DNA of 64,000 nt from contig VTEF01000007.1 in NCBI GenBank assembly GCA_008180335.1, positions 564-64,563 of the forward strand. The letters are read 5' to 3'. The notes beneath the pieces were generated by a model. That model saw only the letters and a list, made by a program, of their open reading frames with translations, was not told the DNA's origin and did not search any database. How positions within the stretch are numbered: the first letter of the stretch is position 1; every line of letters starts with the position of its first letter. The translations under genes were made by a program, and so were the position numbers. Source of the stretch: Priestia megaterium (GTDB lineage: Bacteria > Bacillota > Bacilli > Bacillales > Bacillaceae_H). Below, in pieces: positions 53,299 through 62,180 of the stretch.

Positions 53299-54381
53299 AT
53301 GATTTCACTCGGCTTGTTAACCGTTCACCCTCACCAAGAGCTTGGATATGCAACATCGATTGCTCAGTATGCTGCTTCATTCAATATTACATTTTATCGC
53401 TTTACTCCCTTTCAGATTAACCCTAAGTCCCAACAAGTTGAAGGATATAAATACGATTGTGAGACGAAGGAATGGATTGGCGATACGTTTTCGCTTCCGA
53501 TGTTTATTTATGATCGCTGCTTTTATAAACAAGATGCACTCTCTAAAAAAGCAAAACCTATCGTCCAATGGTTAAAACAACAGCAAGAGATTACGTTCTT
53601 AGGACATGGTTTACCAAACAAATGGGAAGTATACAACGTCTTAAAGAAAAATTCATCTTTGTCACCTTATATTCCACTTACAGTTAAAATTGCAGAAGAT
53701 GAACAAATTGTTGAGCTTTTACGTATTCATGAAAGCATCATGTTAAAACCAATAGCTGGTTCACAAGGGAAAGGAATTGTTAAAATCAGCAAAACCAACC
53801 AATGGATTGAATCCTCTTTTCATACAGGGTTAGCAATTGAAAGAAAAATTTTTGCAACCCTTACTGACGTTTACTCTTGGCTTCCGGCCCTTACAGCCAA
53901 TACAACGTATCTTGCACAGCCTCATATTTCCTTATATCCGTTTGAAAATGCCCCTTTTGACATTCGAATTTTGTTGCAAAAAGAACAGCTTGGAGAATGG
54001 AAAGAGATGGGAAGAGGAATACGTAAAGGCAAAGAGGATGCTATTGTAACCAATATTAGTCACGGAGCATCGATTCGATCGTTTGAAGAAGTTGTTCCCT
54101 GTCTTCCGAAACAGCACCGGGATTTTATTATGAGTGAAATTGATAGCCTATCCCGTATCGTTCCATTTGTTTTAGAAGAGGCGTTTCCTTCTTTATTTGA
54201 ATTAGGCATCGATATCTGCATCTCGAAAGATTGTAGCATTTGGCTACTGGATGTAAATTCAAAACCTGGCCGAAAGACAGTTGTTGAAACATCTTCTAAT
54301 AGCGAAGAGGAGATGTATAAGAACGTGGTAGCTTATTGTGCTTATTTAGCAACTTCAAGCTCATATCATCGTAAGGAGTAA
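53299..54381 (+). CDS. YheC/YheD-like ATP-grasp protein, YheC-like (copy 2)
   Basis: A 360-residue paralogue without the long N-terminal extension, so closest in size to YheC of B. subtilis. The ATP-grasp landmarks are IMLKPIAGSQGKGIVKI, PFDIRILLQK and WLLDVNSKPGRKT. It begins 18 bp after copy 1, after GGAGG. Its stop codon overlaps the ribosome-binding site of copy 3 (AAGGAGTAA), so the genes are tightly coupled. Confidence 0.87.
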   Translation: MISLGLLTVHPHQELGYATSIAQYAASFNITFYRFTPFQINPKSQQVEGYKYDCETKEWIGDTFSLPMFIYDRCFYKQDALSKKAKPIVQWLKQQQEITFLGHGLPNKWEVYNVLKKNSSLSPYIPLTVKIAEDEQIVELLRIHESIMLKPIAGSQGKGIVKISKTNQWIESSFHTGLAIERKIFATLTDVYSWLPALTANTTYLAQPHISLYPFENAPFDIRILLQKEQLGEWKEMGRGIRKGKEDAIVTNISHGASIRSFEEVVPCLPKQHRDFIMSEIDSLSRIVPFVLEEAFPSLFELGIDICISKDCSIWLLDVNSKPGRKTVVETSSNSEEEMYKNVVAYCAYLATSSSYHRKE

Positions 54382-54385
54382 GCTT

Positions 54386-55747
54386 ATGAAAAATTCACTG
54401 ATTGAACTGATTCTAGCAGAAAATGAATCTAACTGTATTTATGTCCCGAAAAAGTTTTATCATGAGAAATTGGAAACAGTTTGCTTTGGCACATTGTCTG
54501 TTCCATGCCAAATAAAAGTAATGACGGCATCTCAACATCAAGTGAAAATCTCTCAAGATTTAATCGAGCAATTAAAAATCCCATTCTGCCAACCGCTTCA
54601 CATTTCTGCAACCGCCACAAGTCTTCATCTTGGCCCTTTAATCGGCATTTTATCAGCAGGATTTACCGGTTCTTTATTGCGTCCAATTGGAAGACGGTCA
54701 CTATTATTTGCTAAGCTCCTTTCTACTGCTTCCATAACAGGAGGTTTCCCTTTCCTATTTGGAATTCATCACGTAAATTGGGAGCATGGCACGATTAATG
54801 GGTATTTTTATACAAACAATGGATGGGAACAACAAGAGGTCCCTTTACCGAATGTCATTTATAATCGATTACCGAATCGTAAAACAGAAAGTTTAGCACT
54901 ATTTAAAACAATGAAAGAGCAAATGGCTGATTATTACGGAATTCCTTTTTTTAATCCTGATTTTTTCAATAAATGGACGATTCATGAGCTGCTGCAAACT
55001 CGCAAAGAGACAAATATCTTTTTACCAGAAACAGTTGAAGCTCCAACACTAGAGGAGATTCAAAGCATGCTGAAACGATACTCACTCGTCTATTTAAAAC
55101 CAAAAAGCGGAAGCTTAGGACGAGGAATCTATGCTGTCACATATAATGACGATTCAAAAACATATACTGTGCGTTACAAGGACAGTTCAGAGATGGTTGA
55201 AAAACAAAATCAAGATTTCAAAACACTGGCACAAGCTACATTTAGCCCTCATTTAACTGAAAACTATATTGTCCAACAAGGGATTCTTCTTTTAAGGAAA
55301 GATAACCGAGTCGTCGACTTCCGAGTTCACACAAACAAAAATAAAGAGAACAAGTGGGAAATGACAGCCTTAGCTGCTAAAGTAGCGGGTAAAGATAGTG
55401 TAACGACTCATATGACAAACGGGGGGGATATTGAACCTTTTCAGCAAATTTTCACTAATCCATCTACAAGTAAAAAAATGAAAACAGCGATAGAACATGC
55501 TGCAATAACAATTAGTCATGTTCTTGAAGAACAGATTGCAGGATTTATTGGCGAAATTGGATTTGATTTTGGCGTAGATAACGAAGGGAAAATTTGGCTG
55601 TTTGAAGCGAATTCCAAGCCAGGTCGCTCCATTTTTACACATCCAGCCCTGCGCAGAGAGGATCATTATACACGGCGGCTTTCACTTGAATATGCTATCT
55701 ACCTCGCTCACCAAGCAATCGAGTCTCTTGAGGCGACTTATATATGA
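54386..55747 (+). CDS. YheC/YheD-like ATP-grasp protein, YheD-like (copy 3)
   Basis: A 453-residue paralogue with the full N-terminal domain, the length of B. subtilis YheD. Landmarks are PNVIYNRLPNRKTES, VYLKPKSGSLGRGIYAVTY, VVDFRVHTNK and IWLFEANSKPGRSIF. It starts 4 bp after copy 2 and overlaps copy 4 by 4 bp (ATGA). Confidence 0.88.
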   Translation: MKNSLIELILAENESNCIYVPKKFYHEKLETVCFGTLSVPCQIKVMTASQHQVKISQDLIEQLKIPFCQPLHISATATSLHLGPLIGILSAGFTGSLLRPIGRRSLLFAKLLSTASITGGFPFLFGIHHVNWEHGTINGYFYTNNGWEQQEVPLPNVIYNRLPNRKTESLALFKTMKEQMADYYGIPFFNPDFFNKWTIHELLQTRKETNIFLPETVEAPTLEEIQSMLKRYSLVYLKPKSGSLGRGIYAVTYNDDSKTYTVRYKDSSEMVEKQNQDFKTLAQATFSPHLTENYIVQQGILLLRKDNRVVDFRVHTNKNKENKWEMTALAAKVAGKDSVTTHMTNGGDIEPFQQIFTNPSTSKKMKTAIEHAAITISHVLEEQIAGFIGEIGFDFGVDNEGKIWLFEANSKPGRSIFTHPALRREDHYTRRLSLEYAIYLAHQAIESLEATYI

Positions 55748-56904
55748 TGACAATTTATTATAGCGTAGAAGAAGAATGTTGGTATCATCGAAATCCTCAG
55801 CACTGTTATACATGGGGAGTTCAATCTATTGAGCTCCCTTTTCGCACAGATCATTCATCTATTCAAGCGCATTTGCGGCAGAGAAATGACAGTGTAGGAC
55901 CGATTATTGGATTGTTAACGAGCAAAAGAATGACATCATTACTTCAAAAAAAACGGCCTGCTTTATTTGAAAAGTTACATCATTACCTTCACAAGCATGG
56001 CGGATTGCTACTATTATTTTCCCCGGAAAACCTATACAAAAGTTATGTCTATGGCTATTACTTCGATGCACATAGCGATACATGGATTCAAGCTATGTGT
56101 CCATTGCCAAACTTAATCTATAATCGCTTTCCGAACAGACATACAGAGAAAGAAACTATTTCGCCTATGCTAAAAAAACTTGTAGAATCTTGTAATATTC
56201 CATTTTTCAACCCGCACTTTTTTTCCAAATGGGACACTTATACTCTCTTGTCTATGAATAACCAGCTTCGCCCTTACCTTCCTGCTACTCGTGTGCTCAA
56301 AGAGTATCAAGATATTAAAGACATGTTAACAACCCATACCCGAGTCTATATGAAGCCGCTGAATAGCAGCAAAGGAAAAGGAATTTTCACGCTAACCCTT
56401 CTTAAAAATAACCAAATCGAATACGAAGACGAATCTCATAAAAAAGTATATGAAGTTCTAGAAAACATGCCTTTACCTACCTCTGCTTATCTTGTACAGG
56501 AAGCCATTCATACAGACTGTTTGAAGGCTCATCGCTATGATTTACGTTTATTAGTGCACCGCTATGAAGACACATATACTCTAAGTGGAATTGGTGTCAG
56601 GCAAAGCAAGCGGCAGCCAATTACGACCCATACACTAAACGGCGGTGTCATTGCCCCTTTTCAAGAAATTAAAGATCACATTAACCTGCCTCTTTTAGAA
56701 GACTTAGCTATTTTATGCGGAAAACAATTGCATCAGCACTTTGGGTTTGTCGGAGAATTTTCAATGGATATTGGGAAAACACCAAATGATCATTACTATA
56801 TTTTTGAAATTAACGCAAAGCCTATGATTTTTGATGAAACACACATTCAAGAAAAAGGGATGGAAAATTTATGCACGTTATTTTACAAATTAACAAATTT
56901 TTAA
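55744..56904 (+). CDS. YheC/YheD-like ATP-grasp protein (copy 4)
   Basis: A 386-residue paralogue with a shortened N-terminal domain. Landmarks are PNLIYNRFPNRHTEKE, VYMKPLNSSKGKGIFTL, HRYDLRLLVHR and YYIFEINAKPMIFDE. The last motif has Pro-Met in place of the Pro-Gly-Arg of copies 2 and 3, so the active site may differ. The start (two Met in a row) overlaps the end of copy 3; it closes the four-gene operon. Confidence 0.86.
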   Translation: MMTIYYSVEEECWYHRNPQHCYTWGVQSIELPFRTDHSSIQAHLRQRNDSVGPIIGLLTSKRMTSLLQKKRPALFEKLHHYLHKHGGLLLLFSPENLYKSYVYGYYFDAHSDTWIQAMCPLPNLIYNRFPNRHTEKETISPMLKKLVESCNIPFFNPHFFSKWDTYTLLSMNNQLRPYLPATRVLKEYQDIKDMLTTHTRVYMKPLNSSKGKGIFTLTLLKNNQIEYEDESHKKVYEVLENMPLPTSAYLVQEAIHTDCLKAHRYDLRLLVHRYEDTYTLSGIGVRQSKRQPITTHTLNGGVIAPFQEIKDHINLPLLEDLAILCGKQLHQHFGFVGEFSMDIGKTPNDHYYIFEINAKPMIFDETHIQEKGMENLCTLFYKLTNF

Positions 56905-57115
56905 GCTAAAACGCTTTCTATTCTCTTTTCTCATGATAAGCTTAAATAAAGTAAGCTCTCATCGATGGGCGTTTTCATTCTCTGCTGATCATTAATTGTG
57001 GTCATAGATCTGGATTCTGATAGTCATGTCTTTATGAACAGGTGCCCCCGCCTCTTTCTTTTTTGAGGCAGGGTCTTACTACCAGACATCTACACATGAA
57101 GAAAGGGGATTTTTT

Positions 57116-57328
57116 ATGATTACGCATTTTAACGTGAAACCATTATATAAACGAGCACAAATGCCAGGCTGGCACATTTCTTTTTATATGAACCGAACGT
57201 ATTACGAAGCCGATTATTTAAAGACCGGTGAAATCATTTGGAAAAGCACGATTCCTGACCAAATAGACGAAACAGAGTTAAGTTCATATATCCATGAACT
57301 GATGCTTTTTCATGTTTACAATGAGTAA
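57116..57328 (+). CDS. yheE: small conserved protein YheE
   Basis: A 70-residue protein, MITHFNVKPLYKRAQMPGWHI with GEIIWKSTIPD in the middle and SYIHELMLFHVYNE at the end, like YheE of B. subtilis (DUF5342), which lies next to yheD. The function is unknown. The start follows AAAGGGGA. Upstream, GCCTC/GAGGC arms at about 57051-57073 may form a terminator for the YheC/D operon. Confidence 0.82.
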   Translation: MITHFNVKPLYKRAQMPGWHISFYMNRTYYEADYLKTGEIIWKSTIPDQIDETELSSYIHELMLFHVYNE

Positions 57329-57387
57329 CGCATGAAAACTATTGTCCTCTATACATTAAAATGAATACAAGAAAGGCGGGAATAGCA

Positions 57388-58290
57388 ATGGAGCAATTAA
57401 AAAAATTGTTTGGTGACCGGCTTATTTATTCGGACATCCCTTACCAATTTGAAGTCTATAAATGGTTTCGTGCAGAAGATTACACTTTTATCGGGATTGA
57501 ACAAAGTGCTATTTCCCCTAGAGAGCGTGAACTTTTATCGATCTTTTTAACGCCATATGAACAAACTAACCATGCGTTATCACCAGACCAAATCTATTGG
57601 TTTCAACTACTATTTGAAGATACAACTACTACAATCGCTGCTGTAGATTCCTGTGCATTTATTCGCTTTACACACTTTTCAATTAAACGTTTGTTTGAAC
57701 AAAAACTAGAGTTCGAAGATGCGTTAACAGCACTGTATGCTACTCCCATTACGATTTTATGGGATGACCATAACAGTGGCGTTGTAATTGAGAAAGTCAC
57801 AGATGCAGCAGAGATAACAAAAGATTTAATAGATGCTGTAGATGTTTTATCCAATGATTTTGAAACAGACATTCAATTTTTCGAAGGTCAGCTCTATGCT
57901 TTACCCGTTTCTCCTAGCAAAGTGTTTCACCTTGAAAAAAGCTGGTTTCAACGTATGAAAGGAATGTTTGAACAGGAAAAAGTGATTCAGCTTTCGCGAG
58001 TCCTGCCTTATTTGCTAGTGCATGAAGTCTCTCTTTCTGTTAAACAACAGATGAATCAAATGATTGCACTAGTCAAAGAGGATTCCTCTTTGCTTGAAAC
58101 AATAAAATGTTATTTAGAATGCAACTTGAATGTTTCATTGGCTGCTAAAAAGTTGTACATGCACCGAAATAGCCTGCAATACAGAATTGATAAATTTATC
58201 GATCGTACTAATATTGATATTAAGCATTTTCATGGAGCCGTTTCTGCTTATTTAGCAATTTTGGCAGCTGAATCTGCTGATAGAAATTAA
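57388..58290 (+). CDS. PucR/CdaR-type helix-turn-helix regulator
   Basis: A 300-residue putative transcription regulator. The C-terminal 60 residues are the PucR-type helix-turn-helix: CYLECNLNVSLAAKKLYMHRNSLQYRIDKF, typical of CdaR/PucR regulators of sugar diacid or purine use. The first 240 residues have no domain I can name with confidence. I start at MEQLKKLF after AAAGGCGGG. It is directly upstream of msmX, separated by a strong terminator, so a role in sugar uptake control is only a suggestion from place. Confidence 0.82.
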   Translation: MEQLKKLFGDRLIYSDIPYQFEVYKWFRAEDYTFIGIEQSAISPRERELLSIFLTPYEQTNHALSPDQIYWFQLLFEDTTTTIAAVDSCAFIRFTHFSIKRLFEQKLEFEDALTALYATPITILWDDHNSGVVIEKVTDAAEITKDLIDAVDVLSNDFETDIQFFEGQLYALPVSPSKVFHLEKSWFQRMKGMFEQEKVIQLSRVLPYLLVHEVSLSVKQQMNQMIALVKEDSSLLETIKCYLECNLNVSLAAKKLYMHRNSLQYRIDKFIDRTNIDIKHFHGAVSAYLAILAAESADRN

Positions 58291-58337
58291 AAAAGAAAGG
58301 GTTTTCGTAATTATGCACGAAAACCCTTTCTTTTTTT
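58289..58337 (+). terminator. terminator of the PucR-type gene
   Basis: A long stem AAAGAAAGGGTTTTCGT with its inverse (about 58291-58308, 58317-58336) and a T run. Confidence 0.9.
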
Positions 58338-58435
58338 TGTGCACATCTTCCATTTACCTCTTTTCGTAAACACCGTACACTGAATACAGAGAAAACGTTT
58401 TTATTAAAAGGGTTGATACTAAGGAGGAACTTAGA

Positions 58436-59545
58436 ATGGCTGAGTTACGTTTAGAGCATATTTATAAAATTTATGATAAAAATATTACAGCGGTAAAAGA
58501 TTTTAACCTTCATATAAAAGATAAAGAATTTATCGTATTTGTAGGTCCATCAGGTTGTGGAAAATCAACAACGCTTCGTATGGTTGCAGGCTTAGAAGAA
58601 ATTTCTAAAGGTGATTTCTATATTGATGATAAGCGTGTAAATGATGTGGCACCAAAAGATCGTGACATTGCAATGGTATTCCAAAACTATGCATTATATC
58701 CGCACATGACTGTTTATGATAACATGGCATTTGGCTTAAAGTTACGCAAATTACCTAAAAATGAAATTGATCGTCGCGTAAAAGATGCTGCGCGTATTCT
58801 TGGCCTTGAACAGTATCTAGATCGTAAACCAAAAGCATTATCAGGCGGACAACGCCAACGTGTTGCACTTGGACGTGCTATTGTACGTGATGCAAAAGTA
58901 TTCTTAATGGACGAGCCTCTTTCAAACTTAGATGCAAAACTACGAGTACAAATGCGTTCTGAAATTGCAAAATTACACCAACGTTTAGAAACAACAACTA
59001 TTTATGTAACGCATGACCAAACAGAAGCAATGACAATGGCAAGCCGCCTTGTTGTAATGAAAGATGGAATTATTCAGCAAGTTGGAACACCAAAAGAAGT
59101 ATATGAAAAGCCAGAAAATGTCTTCGTAGGCGGATTTATTGGTTCACCAGCAATGAACTTCTTAAAAGGTTCACTAAAAGAGGGCCAAATTGTAATTGGA
59201 GATGCTTCAATTGCAATTCCTGAAGGAAAAATGAAAGTATTACGTGAACAAGGCTATGTCAACAAAGAAGTTATTCTTGGTATTCGTCCTGAAGATTTCC
59301 ATGACGAACCTGTATTCATTGAAGCATCTGCAGGAACAAAAGTTACAATCAATGTAGACGTATCCGAATTAATGGGTGCTGAAACGATGATTTATTCTAA
59401 AATTGGCGGCCAAGAATTCGTTGCACGTGTTGATGCCCGTACAGAAGTCAAACCACAGCAAGCTTTAGACCTTGCTTTAGATATGAATAAAGCCCATTTC
59501 TTCGATGCTGAGACAGAAAGTCGCATCCGCTCTGAACAAGAATAG
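58436..59545 (+). CDS. msmX: multi-sugar ABC transporter ATPase MsmX/UgpC
   Basis: Shared ATPase that energises several sugar ABC importers in Bacillus; 369 residues. Walker [10 protein letters not shown] (about 37-45), signature LSGGQRQRV, Walker [13 protein letters not shown] and the switch histidine VTHDQTEAM are complete; the C-terminal 130 residues are the TOBE/regulatory domain. No permeases accompany it, as usual for msmX. The orphan sugar-binding protein at 13516 is a candidate client. The start follows AAGGAGG. Confidence 0.96.
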   Translation: MAELRLEHIYKIYDKNITAVKDFNLHIKDKEFIVFVGPSGCGKSTTLRMVAGLEEISKGDFYIDDKRVNDVAPKDRDIAMVFQNYALYPHMTVYDNMAFGLKLRKLPKNEIDRRVKDAARILGLEQYLDRKPKALSGGQRQRVALGRAIVRDAKVFLMDEPLSNLDAKLRVQMRSEIAKLHQRLETTTIYVTHDQTEAMTMASRLVVMKDGIIQQVGTPKEVYEKPENVFVGGFIGSPAMNFLKGSLKEGQIVIGDASIAIPEGKMKVLREQGYVNKEVILGIRPEDFHDEPVFIEASAGTKVTINVDVSELMGAETMIYSKIGGQEFVARVDARTEVKPQQALDLALDMNKAHFFDAETESRIRSEQE

Positions 59546-59559
59546 GCCATTGTAAAACC

Positions 59560-59591
59560 AAAAAGAAGTCGTTGATTCACGACTTCTTTTT
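59560..59591. terminator. bidirectional terminator msmX / zinc-ribbon gene
   Basis: AAAAAGAAGTCGT (59560-59572) pairs with ACGACTTCTTTTT (59579-59591). Confidence 0.9.
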
Positions 59592-59629
59592 CTATTCTTC
59601 AAGCATTTTGTATTTAATCTGAGAGAGCG

Positions 59630-59872
59630 TTATTCTTGAATACTTTTAAGCCCTTCATAATGACAAATTACGCAGTAAAAAAGATGTGTACATTGATGCT
59701 GCTGAAAATCATGTGCTAATCCGTTTTCTAGTTTTAATTGATCAATTTCCATATAGGCACTGTAGTCATCAAAATAATCGCTTACCTTTCCCATATCTTC
59801 AAGTTCATGGCCGCACACTCTACAAGTTGGCTTTAATTGACTAAATCCATTACATAGCGCACAAATATACAT
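59630..59872 (-). CDS. small zinc-ribbon protein, unknown
   Basis: An 80-residue protein with paired cysteines: CALC (about residue 4), CRVC (about 18) and CVIC (near 70), plus a histidine-rich segment HDFQQHQCTH. Such CxxC pairs suggest one or two zinc sites. I start at MYICALC, after GGAGG; an in-frame Met 22 codons upstream lacks a site. I recognise no family. It lies on the strand opposite to msmX and the SASP gene. Confidence 0.65.
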   Translation of the reverse strand: MYICALCNGFSQLKPTCRVCGHELEDMGKVSDYFDDYSAYMEIDQLKLENGLAHDFQQHQCTHLFYCVICHYEGLKSIQE

Positions 59873-59983
59873 AAATATCCTCCACTTATATGTTAAAAGA
59901 TATACATAATATGCGCGACAATCTCTTCTTCTACTCATTCTCTAATACAGCATTAATTTACCATAAATTGCTAATTTTTTCAT

Positions 59984-60013
59984 GCATATGCGTCTTATCC
60001 TATTGTCATAATA
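59984..60013 (+). promoter_or_regulatory. forespore sigma-G promoter of the SASP gene
   Basis: GCATA (59984-59988), 18 bp, CATAATA (60007-60013), fitting the sigma-G consensus GNATR-N18-CATNNTA. The start of transcription would be near 60020, making a leader of about 145 nt. Confidence 0.75.
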
Positions 60014-60020
60014 CTAGTAA

Positions 60021-60039
60021 CAACTGAACAATCCAGTTG
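60021..60039 (+). repeat. 5'-end hairpin of the SASP mRNA
   Basis: CAACTG (60021-60026) and CAGTTG (60034-60039) form a 6-bp stem at the predicted mRNA 5' end; 5' stems of this kind can protect an mRNA from decay. Confidence 0.45.
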
Positions 60040-60050
60040 ATATCACTCAC

Positions 60051-60127
60051 TGGGTTATGCCAAGGTAGGCAAGCAGGTTCACTCACTGTATCTAGCTGAG
60101 TTGGTTCAAGTCCAACTAACCCAACCA
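60051..60127 (+). ncRNA. tRNA-like element in the SASP leader, non-canonical anticodon arm
   Basis: Seventy-seven bases fold like a tRNA. The acceptor stem TGGGTTA/TAACCCA (60051-60057, 60117-60123) is perfect, with discriminator A and encoded CCA (60125-60127). T8 is present. A D-arm GCC/GGC has the loop AAGGTA with A14, GG18-19 and A21. The T-arm GTTGG-TTCAAGT-CCAAC (60100-60116) has a consensus loop. Between them, 60072-60099 does not make a normal anticodon arm plus variable loop: the best option is GCAGG/ACTGT with loop TTCACTC and a 10-base variable part, formally anticodon CAC, which would not suit this body. The acceptor, D- and T-arms resemble tRNA-Gln. It could be a tRNA pseudogene, an odd functional tRNA, or a processing or stability signal. 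Confidence 0.6.
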
Positions 60128-60165
60128 TTTTAATTATATTTTATCTAACGAGGAGATGAATACAC

Positions 60166-60387
60166 ATGGCAAACTATCAAAACGCATCAAACAGCAATTC
60201 ATCAAACAAGTTAGTAGCACCTGGCGCTCAAGCTGCTATCGACCAAATGAAATTTGAGATCGCTAGCGAGTTTGGCGTACAATTAGGACCAGATGCAACA
60301 GCTCGTGCGAACGGATCTGTTGGTGGCGAAATCACAAAACGTTTAGTACAAATGGCTGAGCAACAATTGGGTGGCGGCCAGCACTAA
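60166..60387 (+). CDS. alpha/beta-type small acid-soluble spore protein
   Basis: A 73-residue DNA-protecting protein of the dormant spore. The two conserved segments are visible: [23 protein letters not shown], with the GPR protease cleavage site within EIASEFGV, and [17 protein letters not shown] near the end. It has a sigma-G promoter and an unusually long leader holding a tRNA-like element. The start follows GAGGAG with a 10-nt gap. Its locus near yheE is that of sspB in B. subtilis; SASP copies are many, so no symbol is given. Confidence 0.96.
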   Translation: MANYQNASNSNSSNKLVAPGAQAAIDQMKFEIASEFGVQLGPDATARANGSVGGEITKRLVQMAEQQLGGGQH

Positions 60388-60417
60388 CCTTTAAAACAAT
60401 TTAATATTATGGCTTTA

Positions 60418-60450
60418 GCGCTTCAAGGTTTCTTGAAGCGCCTTCCTTTT
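60418..60450 (+). terminator. SASP gene terminator
   Basis: GCGCTTCAAG/CTTGAAGCGC stem (60418-60427, 60432-60441) and a T-rich tail. Confidence 0.8.
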
Positions 60451-60462
60451 CTTGTCTATAAA

Positions 60463-60484
60463 AAACTGCCTTTTGGCAGCTTTT
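60463..60484. terminator. second hairpin, terminator of the CNNM gene
   Basis: CTGCC/GGCAG with A and T flanks; it serves the minus-strand gene ending at 60522 or acts as a back-up terminator for the SASP gene. Confidence 0.6.
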
Positions 60485-60521
60485 CTATATTCATACATGG
60501 CTATTACATATTGAAATACCT

Positions 60522-61793
60522 TTACTCCTCTTTTACTAACTTCTCTTCTTCGTGTATAGCAACCTCTACTTTTCGAATTCGACGATTTTCTACTTGTTTA
60601 ATAGTAAAAGTTACCTGTTCATAATCAAATGTGTCGCCTTCGACTGGAATACGTTCAAATTGCTCAAAAATCCAGCCCCCTAGCGTGTGATAGGAACTTT
60701 CAGGCTCTGACACAGGGACAAATTGAAGAAATTCATCAAGCGGAATTTCTGTATGAAATTCTAAACGATGATCATCGATTTGGTGAACATATTTAATAGC
60801 TTCATCATGTTCATCCCAAATCTCTCCCACAATTTCTTCTAATATATCTTCTAACGTTACCAGACCTGACGTGCCGCCAAACTCATCAACCACAATCGCC
60901 ATGTGCACTTTGTTCTTTTGTAACTCTGGCAAAAGGGTTGAAATTTTCATGGATTCTACAACAAAAATGGGATCCCGAACCAACTCTCGAAGAACTACTT
61001 CTTTTCCTTGTACCAAATGAGTTAAAAATTCTCTTTCAGACAAAATGCCAATAATATTATCAATATTATCTTCATAAACCGGAACACGTGAATAACGCTC
61101 TTCTAAAAACATATCCCTTACTTCATCAATCGATTGATTGATTTCCACTGTGATCATATCAATTCTAGGTCGTAAAATTTGACCTACGACGATGTCGTTA
61201 AAATCTAATGAACGGTGAACTAATTCTTTTTCTTGATTATCAATTACTCCTTCTTCTTCACTCAAATCCACCATCACTTTAATCTCCTCTTCTGTAACAG
61301 ATGGACTTGTTTCTTTATCAGTAAACAGCTTTGAAACACCTGTTTTCAATAAAACAAACAAGTAAGAAATCGGTGTTAATACCTTAATGAGAAAATATAA
61401 AACAGAAGAAATCATTAATGCAAAGCTTTCTGCGTTCTCTTTGGCAAGAGATTTAGGAAGCACTTCACCAAATATTAAAATTAAGATCGTCATCACGATC
61501 GTACTAATCACTAATGCGGAATTTCCACCAAATACATCAATCGCCACTTTTGCTGAAATGGATGAAGCCGCAATATTGACAATATTATTTCCAATTAAAA
61601 TGGTTGATAGTGCTTGATCAAAATTTTCAGCGATATGCAGCGCTTTTTTACTTCCACGGCGCTTTTCATCTACGTAATTTTTTAAGCGAATTTTGTTTAC
61701 ACTTGAAAAAGCAGTTTCAGCTGAAGAAAAGAAAGCTGATAAAAAGATAAGAATAGCTAATAAAATTATTTGACTCAGGGGCAGGTCTACCAA
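60522..61793 (-). CDS. CNNM/CorC (HlyC) family membrane protein with CBS domains
   Basis: A 423-residue transporter-like protein. A DUF21/CNNM membrane part (about 1-180, four helices, with SSAETAFSSVNK and GNNIVNIAASS) is followed by a CBS pair (about 210-330, MTVEINQSIDEVRDMF and EERYSRVPVYEDN) and a CorC_HlyC C-terminal domain (about 345-420). Relatives take part in magnesium efflux or resistance (MpfA of B. subtilis). The start is TTG 61793, 8 nt after GGAGAGTG. The substrate is inferred from the family only. Confidence 0.9.
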   Translation of the reverse strand: MVDLPLSQIILLAILIFLSAFFSSAETAFSSVNKIRLKNYVDEKRRGSKKALHIAENFDQALSTILIGNNIVNIAASSISAKVAIDVFGGNSALVISTIVMTILILIFGEVLPKSLAKENAESFALMISSVLYFLIKVLTPISYLFVLLKTGVSKLFTDKETSPSVTEEEIKVMVDLSEEEGVIDNQEKELVHRSLDFNDIVVGQILRPRIDMITVEINQSIDEVRDMFLEERYSRVPVYEDNIDNIIGILSEREFLTHLVQGKEVVLRELVRDPIFVVESMKISTLLPELQKNKVHMAIVVDEFGGTSGLVTLEDILEEIVGEIWDEHDEAIKYVHQIDDHRLEFHTEIPLDEFLQFVPVSEPESSYHTLGGWIFEQFERIPVEGDTFDYEQVTFTIKQVENRRIRKVEVAIHEEEKLVKEE

Positions 61794-62180
61794 AGAACGT
61801 TCACTCTCCTACTTCATTATAATCATGTGAAATATGCTTTATTTTCCTTGCTTATATTTATAGGAATAAAAATCAGCATTTCACTACTTATTCTATTTAT
61901 AAAGGTAATTTCCTAGTTTTACTTACGGTAAATTATAAATAGATAAAAATATCATATCAAAAGTTTGAATACTTGAAAACGAATCAATGGTGCATATATC
62001 TCCATACGCCTTGTACTTACGTTAATTTTTTCTAAATTCGATGCAGTTTATTTTGTTGTGAATACAGATGCCTATATTATATTCTTAATAAGAGATATTG
62101 ATGTCATTATTTTAAATGCCATGAAAACATAGGCTTAACGAATGAAATAGCAAAACATTACTCAAAAGGAGTGCTGAATC
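61794..62180. other. intergenic region CNNM gene - NAD(P)-binding gene
   Basis: AT-rich and without a gene I can support. TTGTGA, 16 bp, TATATT (62056-62083) is a candidate promoter for the plus-strand gene. Confidence 0.35.

Noticed and set aside
56910-56930. cre-like sequence AAAACGCTTTCT after the YheC/D cluster
   Set aside because: Three mismatches to the consensus, and it lies after the stop codon rather than at a promoter.
60080-60082. Calling the tRNA-like element a tRNA-Val (CAC)
   Set aside because: The CAC lies in a loop of a poor stem with T at position 37, and the acceptor and D-arm resemble tRNA-Gln, not tRNA-Val. The identity cannot be assigned.
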